DNA of 64,000 nt from Pseudomonas moorei. Lineage in GTDB: Bacteria; Pseudomonadota; Gammaproteobacteria; Pseudomonadales; Pseudomonadaceae. The translations under genes were made by a program, and so were the position numbers. The notes under the pieces are model-generated. The model saw only the letters and a list, made by a program, of their open reading frames with translations, had not been told where the DNA came from and ran no database searches. This document shows positions 44,339 to 52,753 of this stretch, in pieces (position 1 is the stretch's first letter; every line of letters begins with the position of its first letter). The stretch covers positions 186,001 to 250,000 of the forward strand of contig NZ_VZPP01000008.1 of assembly GCF_008801475.1 (NCBI RefSeq). The letters run 5' to 3'.

Positions 44339-46174
44339 TCAATGCGCATGAGTATGTATAAGCCCTGCCAGACCAAGCGCCCGACTTGCGACCATGAAGC
44401 AAGCATCCGACTCGACACACCCGGTTATCGCGTCTGCCTTCAGAGCGGTATCGCGTCGGTAAACGGTCTTGCCTTCCTTGATCGTCTCAAGCACCTTGAT
44501 TTCGGCAATTTTCAGCGGATTTACAGTGAGCAAATTACCGTCAAGCACTGCAAAGTCAGCGAGCTTTCCTGCCTCGAGCGAGCCCTTCGATTTCTCTTCG
44601 AAGTACTGATAGGCCGACCAGAGCGTATGGGCTTTTAGCGCCACCAATGGAGTGGTTCGATGTTCGGGACCAAGCACCTGGCCGCTACGAGTCACGCGAT
44701 TGACCGTTGAAGAAATAACCCGCAGCGCATCAGGCATCGCCACCGGCGCATCATGGTGCGAGGTGAAAATCATGCCCCGCTCGATGGCCCAGCCCGTCGG
44801 TGAGATGTTGGGCGCACGATCAGGGCCCAATACCGAGTCTCGATGCCAGTCACCCCAGTAATAGGTGTGCATCGGGAAAAAAGACGGAATGATGCCCAGC
44901 GCCTTGAATGATTCGACCTGATCCAGGCGCGCGGTCTGCGCATGTATGGCGACCGGGCGGCGATCAGCCATGCCATATTTCTTTTCAGCCGCACGCACAG
45001 CGTTGATGAATTGGTCGATGGCGGCATCGCCGTTCACATGCGCCAGAACTTGCCAGTTATTGTTGAAAGCTTGATCTACGAAGCCGTTGACCTGCTGGTC
45101 AGTGAACGCAGGGTAGCCGTGATAATCCGGTGGCTGTCCGGCTGGCACTTTGTAATAAGGTTGAGTGAGCCATGCGGTTTTACCCTGCGGCGAACCGTCA
45201 AGCGTGAGCTTGATCCCTCCGAGACGGAAGTGACCTGAATAGGTGCGTGACAGCCAGGGCGCCTTCATTGCCTCCGCGCCCACGGTAATATCGGGATAAG
45301 CCACTACGTCGATGTCCAGCTTGCCACTGTTGGCCACCGCTTCCATGGTGGTCACCGAAGCGAGCGATGCTTTGCCTTCCTGTGCAGTGGTGTAGCCGAA
45401 GCGCTTGTATAGATTGACGCCTGCTGCGAATAGCGCCTTGTTGGCATCCGGACTGAGTTTGCCCATCAGGCCGAAGAGCTGGCTAAAAAAAGCGTTCTCT
45501 TCGAGCACCCCATCAGGTTCCTGGCTGCCTTTCTTGCGCCGAATGACGCCGCCGGGAGGGTTTTCTGTGCCCGCATCAAGCCCAAGGATCGCCAGGGCTT
45601 TACTGTTCATGGCCCCCAGATGACCGGATTGGTGCACGATCACCACCGGTAACGTGGTCGAGACTTGGTCCAGATCGTCGCGTGTTGGATGGCGCTGTTC
45701 TTTGAGTTGTGCATCGTCATAGCCAAACCCGACAATCCAGCCGTACTCGGCGGTGAGCTTCTGGTTCTGCTCGGCCCAGGCCTTTAGCGCAGCCTGCAAT
45801 TGGGCAATGTCGTTCACACCACCGTCCGGACGCGGCAACAGATTGGCGGAGATCGCCTGAATGCCGGTATTGAACACATGGCCATGCGGATCGATGAAGC
45901 CGGGCACCAGGGTGTTGCCAGCCAAGTCGACCAGCTGAGTCTCGGGGCCCTTGTACTTCATGACCTCGTCGCGATATCCGACGGCGAGAATGCGGCCGTC
46001 CTTGACTGCAATTGCCTCAGCCTGCGGCTGAAGCTCATTGACGGTGATGATGTCACCGCCTGTGTAGATGGTATCGGCAGTGGCATTCGCCCCAGCCTGC
46101 GCCTGCGCCTCCAACGAGTGCGTGACAACCAAGGTCAGTAAGGCGCATCCAATCGCTTTCGCTGTCAGCTTCAT
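44339..46174 (-). CDS. Exported YtcJ-type amidohydrolase, copy 2
   Basis: 611 residues from ATG 46174, signal peptide MKLTAKAIGCALLTLVVTHSLEAQA. ADTIYTGGDIITVNELQPQAEAIAVKDGRILAVGYRDEV and TLVPGFIDPHGHVFN (HxH) identify the family; WQVLAHVNGDAAIDQFINAV and VAIHAQTARLDQ give further histidines, and MIFTSHHDAPVAMPDALR the metal Asp region. It is only distantly similar to copy 1. First gene of the minus-strand pair; the ANR box at 46371-46384 lies 197 bases upstream with a TAGGGT hexamer at about the class II spacing, suggesting induction at low oxygen. Confidence 0.85.
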   Translation of the reverse strand: MKLTAKAIGCALLTLVVTHSLEAQAQAGANATADTIYTGGDIITVNELQPQAEAIAVKDGRILAVGYRDEVMKYKGPETQLVDLAGNTLVPGFIDPHGHVFNTGIQAISANLLPRPDGGVNDIAQLQAALKAWAEQNQKLTAEYGWIVGFGYDDAQLKEQRHPTRDDLDQVSTTLPVVIVHQSGHLGAMNSKALAILGLDAGTENPPGGVIRRKKGSQEPDGVLEENAFFSQLFGLMGKLSPDANKALFAAGVNLYKRFGYTTAQEGKASLASVTTMEAVANSGKLDIDVVAYPDITVGAEAMKAPWLSRTYSGHFRLGGIKLTLDGSPQGKTAWLTQPYYKVPAGQPPDYHGYPAFTDQQVNGFVDQAFNNNWQVLAHVNGDAAIDQFINAVRAAEKKYGMADRRPVAIHAQTARLDQVESFKALGIIPSFFPMHTYYWGDWHRDSVLGPDRAPNISPTGWAIERGMIFTSHHDAPVAMPDALRVISSTVNRVTRSGQVLGPEHRTTPLVALKAHTLWSAYQYFEEKSKGSLEAGKLADFAVLDGNLLTVNPLKIAEIKVLETIKEGKTVYRRDTALKADAITGCVESDACFMVASRALGLAGLIHTHAH

Positions 46175-46370
46175 TGTTGGCTCTCTCGCACTGAAATGAC
46201 GAATGTTAGGTATTTCGATGAATACTGGCCGGCTTGTTTGACGGGTTTTGCCGCTCTGTAAAAAATCAGGACTGGATCGCTCCTGATTTTCAGGCAGATA
46301 CAAGAGTCGTCTTTCGGCGGTGTACTCAAGTGTCGGATCCAACACCCTAGCTCCCGAGTAAGCGATAGGC

Positions 46371-46384
46371 TTGATACAGATCAA
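46371..46384 (-). promoter_or_regulatory. ANR/FNR box (TTGATACAGATCAA) for the amidohydrolase pair
   Basis: Perfect TTGAT-N4-ATCAA; symmetry extends by one base pair each side. On the minus strand TAGGGT (46349-46344) lies about 31 bases from the box centre, close to the 32 expected for a class II activated promoter, giving a predicted transcription start near 46336. Confidence 0.75.
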
Positions 46385-46618
46385 GTAAAGACACTTATGA
46401 CAGTGAGAGCCTGGCAGCGGCGATGTGCGTAAAAGTGGCAAGTTTTTCGCGTGAGCTAACGAAGCCTGGACCGATTGCGGACATTCACTATCGCCATCTA
46501 CAACCGCTGGATGTCATCAAGCACAGCCCTGGCAGCACGCGTACCCATTGGTTAATAGCCTGAAATATCCCGATGGATACGGCGCCTGTTGCGCGAGGGC
46601 GGGGGGGCTGAGGGGCGT

Positions 46619-46632
46619 TTGATCCGAATCAA
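46619..46632 (+). promoter_or_regulatory. ANR/FNR box (TTGATCCGAATCAA) for the DUF2252 gene
   Basis: Perfect TTGAT-N4-ATCAA. The hexamer GATAGT (46655-46660, four of six to TATAAT) is centred 32 bases downstream, the spacing of class II FNR-type promoters. Predicted transcription start near 46667, with a leader of about 138 bases. Confidence 0.8.
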
Positions 46633-46804
46633 GCTGATTTGCACAAGACGCGTCGATAGTCCGACTATGCTAGAGCGAAGCACGTCATCGAAGATATTCC
46701 GTGTTCACTTTCGCTGCACGTGCTGTGTTTCCGGGGCGGGCATCTCCCGGCGCTTGCTGGCGTTTTCCTCTCCACTCGGGAATGGCGAAAACAGGGTGAA
46801 AATT

Positions 46805-48214
46805 ATGGTGGCGCTGACCAGGAAACCTTCGACAGCCAAGTCGAGCGACACCGATGTCGGCCTGCTTCCCGAGCTTCGATCACGGGCCGAGCGAGTCGCA
46901 GAGGGTCAAGCGCTGCGCGAACGCGTGCCGCGAAGCAGTCATGCCTCCTGGTTGCAACCGGCCAAACGCCGCGACCCCATCGCGATACTCGAACAATCGA
47001 GCAAGGGTCGCTTGCCAGAGCTGCTGCCCATTCGCTATGGCCGCATGCTGCACAGTCCGTTTACCTTTATGAGGGGCTCGGCGGCACTCATGGCCCACGA
47101 CCTCGCGACCACGCCCAGCATCGGCATCCGGGTCCAGGCCTGTGGCGACTGTCACCTGCTGAACTTCGGTTTGTTCGCCACCCCCGAGCGCAACCTGGTC
47201 TTTGACATCAACGACTTCGACGAAACCTTGCCCGGGCCCTGGGAGTGGGATTGCAAACGACTGGCCGTCAGCTTTGTCTTGGCTGCACGCGATATTCACC
47301 TGTCCGCCGCCGAGGCCCGGGACTCCGTTCTCGAGTGCGTTTGCGCCTATCGGCAACGCCTGCGCGAATACTCCCGGATGAGTCCTATGGAGGTCTGGTA
47401 CGCCCGCCAGGATGTGGAAACCATCACGGCCATGGCTCCAAAAGGACAAACCAGAAAGAATCGCGAGGAGATCGCCGAAAAGGCCCACGCACATGTAGCA
47501 GAGCATCTGTTTCCGAAAATTGTCTGCGAGGAAAGTGGTCACTATCGCTTCATTGAACATCGACCGACCCTTTTCCATGTCGCTGAAGCGCAATTCGAAG
47601 CGCACGTTCATGATCGGCTTGCCGACTACCGACAATCGCTGCCTGATGAGCGTCGGGTGCTGTTGGATCGTTACCGCCTGGAAGATTTCGCCATGAAGGT
47701 GGTAGGCATTGGCAGCGTCGGAACCCGGTGCTATATCGTGCTGCTCGTGGACAAGGACGGTCATCCGCTGTTGCTGCAATTCAAGGAAGCCTGCCGCTCC
47801 GTCCTGGAACCCTATTGCGGCAAGAGCCAATATCAACTGCAGGGCCAGAGAATCGTCGTCGGCCAGCGGCTGATGCAGTCTGCCAGCGACATCTTTCTGG
47901 GGTGGGTGCGCGGTCGGCAGCAGCATGATTTTTTCGTACGCCAGTTACGCGACATGAAGTACACCGCTCCGGTGGAAAAATTCTCGGCCGCGCAGCTCAA
48001 ACGCTACGCGCAGGTGTGCGGATGGACACTGGCCCGGGCACATGCCAAGTCCGGAGACGCAGCGAGCATCAGCGGATATCTGGGTGGGGGCGATGCATTT
48101 GAGCTGGCTCTGGCGACGTTTGCCCAATCCTATGCGGATCAGACCGAGCGCGATCATGCGGCCCTGGTCGAAGCTGTACGCGCCGGACGGATTCAAGCGC
48201 AGATCAATGAGTAA
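46805..48214 (+). CDS. DUF2252 family protein
   Basis: 469 residues from ATG 46805 (MVALTRKPSTAK). The frame is open further upstream, but the family pattern starts near ELRSRAERVAEGQALRERVPRSSHASW. Conserved blocks: PELLPIRYGRMLHSPFTFMRGSAALMAHDLA, GIRVQACGDCHLLNFGLFATPERNLVFDINDFDETLPGPWEWDCKRLAVSF and VGIGSVGTRCYIVLL. HLLNFG and DINDFDE look like the HxxN and D-x-D elements of aminoglycoside-phosphotransferase/kinase folds, so a small-molecule kinase is possible. No biochemical function is established to my knowledge. Probably driven by the ANR box at 46619. Confidence 0.88.
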   Translation: MVALTRKPSTAKSSDTDVGLLPELRSRAERVAEGQALRERVPRSSHASWLQPAKRRDPIAILEQSSKGRLPELLPIRYGRMLHSPFTFMRGSAALMAHDLATTPSIGIRVQACGDCHLLNFGLFATPERNLVFDINDFDETLPGPWEWDCKRLAVSFVLAARDIHLSAAEARDSVLECVCAYRQRLREYSRMSPMEVWYARQDVETITAMAPKGQTRKNREEIAEKAHAHVAEHLFPKIVCEESGHYRFIEHRPTLFHVAEAQFEAHVHDRLADYRQSLPDERRVLLDRYRLEDFAMKVVGIGSVGTRCYIVLLVDKDGHPLLLQFKEACRSVLEPYCGKSQYQLQGQRIVVGQRLMQSASDIFLGWVRGRQQHDFFVRQLRDMKYTAPVEKFSAAQLKRYAQVCGWTLARAHAKSGDAASISGYLGGGDAFELALATFAQSYADQTERDHAALVEAVRAGRIQAQINE

Positions 48215-48319
48215 CCCGTTCTGGTCAATGGAGCCCGCTTGCTGGAGAGAGCGGGCAGTCTATGCGCCGACAGAACCCGCAAGCCCTGATACTTCCACGC
48301 CGACGTCACGCCAGCCGCC

Positions 48320-50029
48320 TTACTGGGGCTCCTTGGCCTGGCGTTCATAGGCGCTGAACAGATCGTCTAGCACCGGGAAAATCGCGCTCTCGCCCAGCAA
48401 CTGCTTGAAGTTGTAACGCGAATGAGCCGCCACATCCGGCATGACGTTGACTATCAGCAGGCGTACGCCCCGGGCCTTCAAGGTGGTGGCCAGGTTGCGG
48501 ATGGTTTCCGCGGCCGAGTAATCGACATCATCGATCGCCGAACAGTCGATACAGAACCACCGCAAGCCGGGCATGGCCTGCTCGACCAGATGGTTGACTT
48601 CTTCGCTCAGCTGGCGGGAGTTGGCGTAGTACATGCTGTGGGTGAAGCGGTAAATCAGCAGGCCGGGTCTTGCCTGGGCACCGCTGGTCAGTACTACTGG
48701 ATGCAACTTGCCTGACTCGGAAAAGGCCAGCAGAACGTTCTTCGGGTGATAGCCTCTGCGCAGATGGTCGATGATCGACAGCACCATCGCCAGAATGATG
48801 CCTTCCTTTACCCCCACGAACACCACGGTCAACAGGGTGATCAGTGCGACCCAGAACTCGTTTCGGCGCTGCACGTAAATGCTCTTCAGGCTTTTGAAAT
48901 CCGTCAGTTCGATACCGATCATGAACACGACGGCAGCCAGAACGGCCTCCGGCATGTAAGCCAGGGGGGCGGTGAGGAACAGCAGCACGATCAGCACGAT
49001 CAGTGCTGTCACCAGCAGTGACAGTTGGCTTCGCCCCCCGGCACTATCGACCATCTGGGTCTTGGTCGGACTGCCATTGACTACGAAAGTCCCCGACAGC
49101 GCGGCACCGACATTGGCGATTGCCAAGCCGATCAGATCGGTATTTTCACTGAAGGACTCGTTGTAGCGACTGGCGTAGGCGCGAGAGGTGGCGGCACTCT
49201 GGGCGAGAATAACCACGAACATGGCAAAGGCCGTTGGCATTAACCGGCTGAGCAATTCCAGGCTCCATTGCACGTTGGGCAGAGCGAAGTGGGGCAACCC
49301 GCTCGGCACAGAACCGAGAACCTGCATGTATGCGCCAAAATCAAGCGCCCAGCTCAGAGCGATTGCACCCACCACGGCAATGAGGGCTCCCGGAATCTTG
49401 TGCGACAGCTTCCGGCTTCCGACGATCACAATCAGCACCAATAGAGCCACACCCAAGGCATACCCGTTGACCTGATTCAGTCGCTGCAACGTCGACCAGA
49501 GCTTACCGAGCACGCCATGGCCATCTCCCGGCAAACCGAGCATGCCATCCAGCTGCCCCAGTGCCACTTGAATCCCCACGCCGGTGAGAAAGCCGACAAG
49601 CACGGTGCGTGAGAGGAAGTCCGCCATGAAACCCAAGCCCGCCAGGCGGGCGAGAATCAGCAGCCCGGCAGCCATCAGCGCGAGCAATTCGGCAAGGGCC
49701 AGGTATTCGTCCGATCCGGTAGCCGCGAGCCCTACCAGAGCCGCTGAAAGAATGGCGGCTGTCGCCGAGTCGGCGCCAACCACCAGATGTCGCGATGACC
49801 CGAAGAGGGCGAACAATATCGTAGGGATGAGCAGGGTATAGAGCCCGGTCACCACTGGGGTGCCGGCGATCTTCGTATACCCCATCACCTCGGGAATCGC
49901 GAGCGCGGCCAAGGTGAGACCGGCGATAACTTCCGCGGGAATCTGCTTCAGGCTCAATGGCAGCAGACCTTGCAGGACGGGTAGGTGAAAGCTTTTGTGT
50001 TTATCAGCGTCGGCCATTTTGCGATCCAT
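48320..50029 (-). CDS. SulP family anion transporter with STAS domain, copy B
   Basis: 569 residues, ATG 50029. The SulP start LPLSLKQIPAEVIAGLTLAALAIPEVMGYTKIAGTPVVTGLYTLLIPTILFALFGSSRHLVVGADSATAAIL and the block FVVNGSPTKTQMVDSAGGRSQLSLLVTALIVLIVLLFLTAPLAYMPEAVLAAVVFMIG are clear. The STAS domain is at about 450-560 (SRQLSEEVNHLVEQAMPGLRWFCIDCSAIDDVDYSAAETIRNLA). It is a different SulP branch from copy A, not a recent duplicate. The small K+ channel copy B lies 186 bases upstream on the same strand. Confidence 0.9.
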   Translation of the reverse strand: MDRKMADADKHKSFHLPVLQGLLPLSLKQIPAEVIAGLTLAALAIPEVMGYTKIAGTPVVTGLYTLLIPTILFALFGSSRHLVVGADSATAAILSAALVGLAATGSDEYLALAELLALMAAGLLILARLAGLGFMADFLSRTVLVGFLTGVGIQVALGQLDGMLGLPGDGHGVLGKLWSTLQRLNQVNGYALGVALLVLIVIVGSRKLSHKIPGALIAVVGAIALSWALDFGAYMQVLGSVPSGLPHFALPNVQWSLELLSRLMPTAFAMFVVILAQSAATSRAYASRYNESFSENTDLIGLAIANVGAALSGTFVVNGSPTKTQMVDSAGGRSQLSLLVTALIVLIVLLFLTAPLAYMPEAVLAAVVFMIGIELTDFKSLKSIYVQRRNEFWVALITLLTVVFVGVKEGIILAMVLSIIDHLRRGYHPKNVLLAFSESGKLHPVVLTSGAQARPGLLIYRFTHSMYYANSRQLSEEVNHLVEQAMPGLRWFCIDCSAIDDVDYSAAETIRNLATTLKARGVRLLIVNVMPDVAAHSRYNFKQLLGESAIFPVLDDLFSAYERQAKEPQ

Positions 50030-50215
50030 ATTCCCGGTTCAGGAATTGCTGGCTTTCTAGTCCCCGAATGTCAGTCTAGGCGGTTCTGAAACATGCACAA
50101 ACAAGCTCACCCGCTGAATTGCACGACCAGCCAGGCGGTGACCCGCAATAAGCTCCCTGCCTGAGTTCCACCCGACCTCGGGTCCAATGCCTTTACCCTG
50201 CAGGATGAGCGTGCA

Positions 50216-50659
50216 TCAGGACTTGTGATCGTTTTCAGCTTTCGAGTGAACTATCTGATAAATGTGATTAACAACTGCGAAGAAGAAGCCCGTGGATAAG
50301 CCGCACATGAGTATGCCGATCAAGCCCTCGGTCGGCCCGAACAACCGCCACGGTTTCGCGAGCGTCACGTCGCCGTAACCAATCGTCGCGTAAGTCACCC
50401 CAGAGAAGTAGAACGCCGTTTCAATATCGGGCAGGCATTTTTGCCACAGATAGAACATCCCCCAGATCGAGATCTCTGACATATGGAGCAGAATCAGGTA
50501 GCAGGCCACCCATACCAGTCTATTAATGATGGCCCAGAGGCGGTGTATATGCAGCGTTTCCAACCGCGCCAGAGCCTTCAGTATCAAAGCCAGGCCGATT
50601 GCATGCACCACCACGGTGATGGCCGCCAGCGCCCATGCGAAGAAGATAATTGAAGGCAT
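50216..50659 (-). CDS. Small two-TM potassium channel protein, copy B
   Basis: 147 residues, the same length as copy A and closely similar throughout: FFAWALAAITVVVHAIGLALILK, ISIWGMFYLWQ, DIETAFYFSGVTYATIGYGDVTLAKPWRLFG and MCGLSTGFFFAVVNHIYQI. Selectivity filter TIGYGD. Most differences lie in the cytoplasmic linker (residues 28-46) and at the C-terminus. Transcribed toward SulP copy B. No ANR box was seen upstream of this copy. Confidence 0.88.
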   Translation of the reverse strand: MPSIIFFAWALAAITVVVHAIGLALILKALARLETLHIHRLWAIINRLVWVACYLILLHMSEISIWGMFYLWQKCLPDIETAFYFSGVTYATIGYGDVTLAKPWRLFGPTEGLIGILMCGLSTGFFFAVVNHIYQIVHSKAENDHKS

Positions 50660-51342
50660 CGGCGTTCCTCATGGAGGCTGTGACATGGATCGATTACAGC
50701 CCTCGCAGATACTCCGGCGAAGAGCATCCAATTGGCGGGTCAACGCGAGAGACCTTGACTGACCAACTGTTGGGCTGACGCTCTTGAGCATAGTGCACTG
50801 AGAATCCCTGCTGTTTCCTCGGTGACCCATGCACCTGACGGCGTTGCTCGGTTGTTTGCATCAGGCTGCGCAATTTGAGAGTCGCTTGCGCAATCGGGGA
50901 GGTTGGCAGGCGGTGCAATCGCTAGTTTAGGGCACATCCAAAAACAAGACCTTGCTATAGGAAGGCTTATGCAACACAGGCTTGCTGACCCCCTCTGTGT
51001 GCTCCGTGCAATCCAGCCAGTGGCGGTTGCTCTCGCCCAGGTTGCTCCACTGCCCGAACCCGGCCCGCCGCGCCGGCCTGAGGGCCACCGCTTTAGAGTC
51101 GACTAAGGGAAACCTTTAGCCAGGTTGAAGATTTCCCCCCGGTGGATGCTGTTCGTCTTGATATCGGCGCGACGCCTGCTGGCTTACCTTGCGTACCCAA
51201 GTGTCGTGTCCTCGCAGCGGACTGTTCCATGGATCTCGCCTGGCGTTTTACCCCATAACAAAAAGCCAATGTTTTTCGTTTTTAGTTTGATCCTGCTCCT
51301 ATAAATACAGTGCCCAGGCACATACAGATGTGGAGATGTCAG
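50660..51342. other. Intergenic region upstream of the porin
   Basis: 683 bases between the divergent channel B and porin genes. Open frames cross it without start signals or recognised similarity. It marks the right edge of the SulP/channel/amidohydrolase region. No repeat or T-run terminator seen. Confidence 0.4.
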
Positions 51343-52593
51343 ATGTATCAGGTGAAGCAATCTTGCTGTGGGCTCGGTATTGTCTGCGTGTTGGGAATTA
51401 TCTGTTCGCCATTGGCAGCCCATGCCGATGTTATTGATGACAGTCGCTTAAAAGTAGATACCCGTAACTTCTACCTGTATCGCAACTACACCAATACCAA
51501 TGCGCCGGTTTCTGAAGTGGATAGTTGGTCTCAGGGTTTCGATGCGCAGTTTACCTCCGGTTACACCGACACGGCCCTGGCCATCGGTCTTGATGTGGAT
51601 GCGCAATACGCCTTGCGCCTGGACTCATCGGGCAACGACGGTTCGCTGCCCTACAGCGTCAGTGACCAGCAGACGGCCGATGACTACAGTCGCGCCGGTG
51701 CGACCTTCAAAATGCGCTACAGCAAGACCGAGTTGAAGGTCGGCGATCTGCGCCCGCAGTTGCCGGTGGCGTTCGATGACACCAGTCGGCAGCTGGACAC
51801 CATCTACCAGGGAGCCGTGGTCGAGTCCAGGGAAGTCGAGGGGTTGGCGCTGACCGGCGGCCGTTTCTGGTCGGCCGTGACACGGGAATCTTCCAATCAC
51901 GAGAAACTGTATAAGTTTGGCTCCACCGATAATCTTGACAGTGACGGCCTGGACTTTGGCGGGGCCACTTACGACATTACCAGGAACCTGCAAGTCAGTT
52001 ATTTCTATGGTGTCTTGCACGATATTTATAAGCAGCACTATTTTGGCCTGATGCACATGGCTGAGTTGGGTAATGGCTACAAACTTAAAACCGACTTGCG
52101 TTACTTCAATAACAATGAAGATGGTCGTGCGTTAGACGGGGCGATCGATAACCGCTCCTACGGTGCCTTGTTCACCTTGCTCAAAGGCGCTCACATGTTG
52201 GGTGTCAGTTACCAGCGCATGCTGGGTGACAGCGTATTCCCGACCATGAATGGTTATATCCCGCAACCCTATCTGGTGCACTGGTCGTCCCTCGGGTTCG
52301 TCCGTCCGGAGGAAAGGTCCTGGGGGGCGCGCTACAGCTATGACTTTGCCGGGATGGGCATGCCGGGCCTGAAGTTCTACACCCGCTACATCAAGGGCAC
52401 TAATTGGGATCGCGGCGGCAACCTGAGCGACAACCAGGAAAGCGAGCGCTATCTGGGGCTCAACTACGTGGTGCAGAGCGGGGCGCTGCAAGGCCTCGGG
52501 CTGGACCTGCGCAACATCGATGTGAAACAGAAGTACGGCTACGACTACAACGAGTTCCGTGTCGCCACGACCTACACCTGGAAGTTCTGGTAA
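51343..52593 (+). CDS. OprD family outer-membrane porin
   Basis: 416 residues from ATG 51343, eight bases after GGAG; signal peptide ending near AAHA. The mature start VIDDSRLKVDTRNFYLYRNYTN and later blocks SWSQGFDAQFTSGYTDTALAIGLDVDAQYALRLDSSG, YSKTELKVGDLRPQLPVAFDDTSRQLDTIYQGAVVESREV and the C-terminal FRVATTYTWKFW (terminal aromatic for Bam recognition) define the OprD/OccK-OccD group of substrate-specific 18-strand porins. They take up amino acids or aromatic and other carboxylic acids. It precedes an MFS permease by 160 bases, a common uptake pair. Confidence 0.92.
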   Translation: MYQVKQSCCGLGIVCVLGIICSPLAAHADVIDDSRLKVDTRNFYLYRNYTNTNAPVSEVDSWSQGFDAQFTSGYTDTALAIGLDVDAQYALRLDSSGNDGSLPYSVSDQQTADDYSRAGATFKMRYSKTELKVGDLRPQLPVAFDDTSRQLDTIYQGAVVESREVEGLALTGGRFWSAVTRESSNHEKLYKFGSTDNLDSDGLDFGGATYDITRNLQVSYFYGVLHDIYKQHYFGLMHMAELGNGYKLKTDLRYFNNNEDGRALDGAIDNRSYGALFTLLKGAHMLGVSYQRMLGDSVFPTMNGYIPQPYLVHWSSLGFVRPEERSWGARYSYDFAGMGMPGLKFYTRYIKGTNWDRGGNLSDNQESERYLGLNYVVQSGALQGLGLDLRNIDVKQKYGYDYNEFRVATTYTWKFW

Positions 52594-52753
52594 GCCCGGA
52601 ACAACCGGCGATCGACCCCATAACAATAAGAGGCCTGACCATGTTCCAATCCATTGTCCTTTGCATCTGCCCCCCAACTTCCCAGTCGGTGTCCTGTGCA
52701 CCGTCACCCGCCGTGCTGCGCTCATGAGCGGATTCCAAGAGGAGCAAATGCTG

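Larger units (their letters stand above)
46175..46804. other. Divergent regulatory region with two ANR boxes
   Basis: 630 bases between the second amidohydrolase gene (minus) and the DUF2252 gene (plus). Two perfect ANR-type sites lie at 46371-46384 and 46619-46632, one suited to each direction. No gene seen. Confidence 0.7.
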
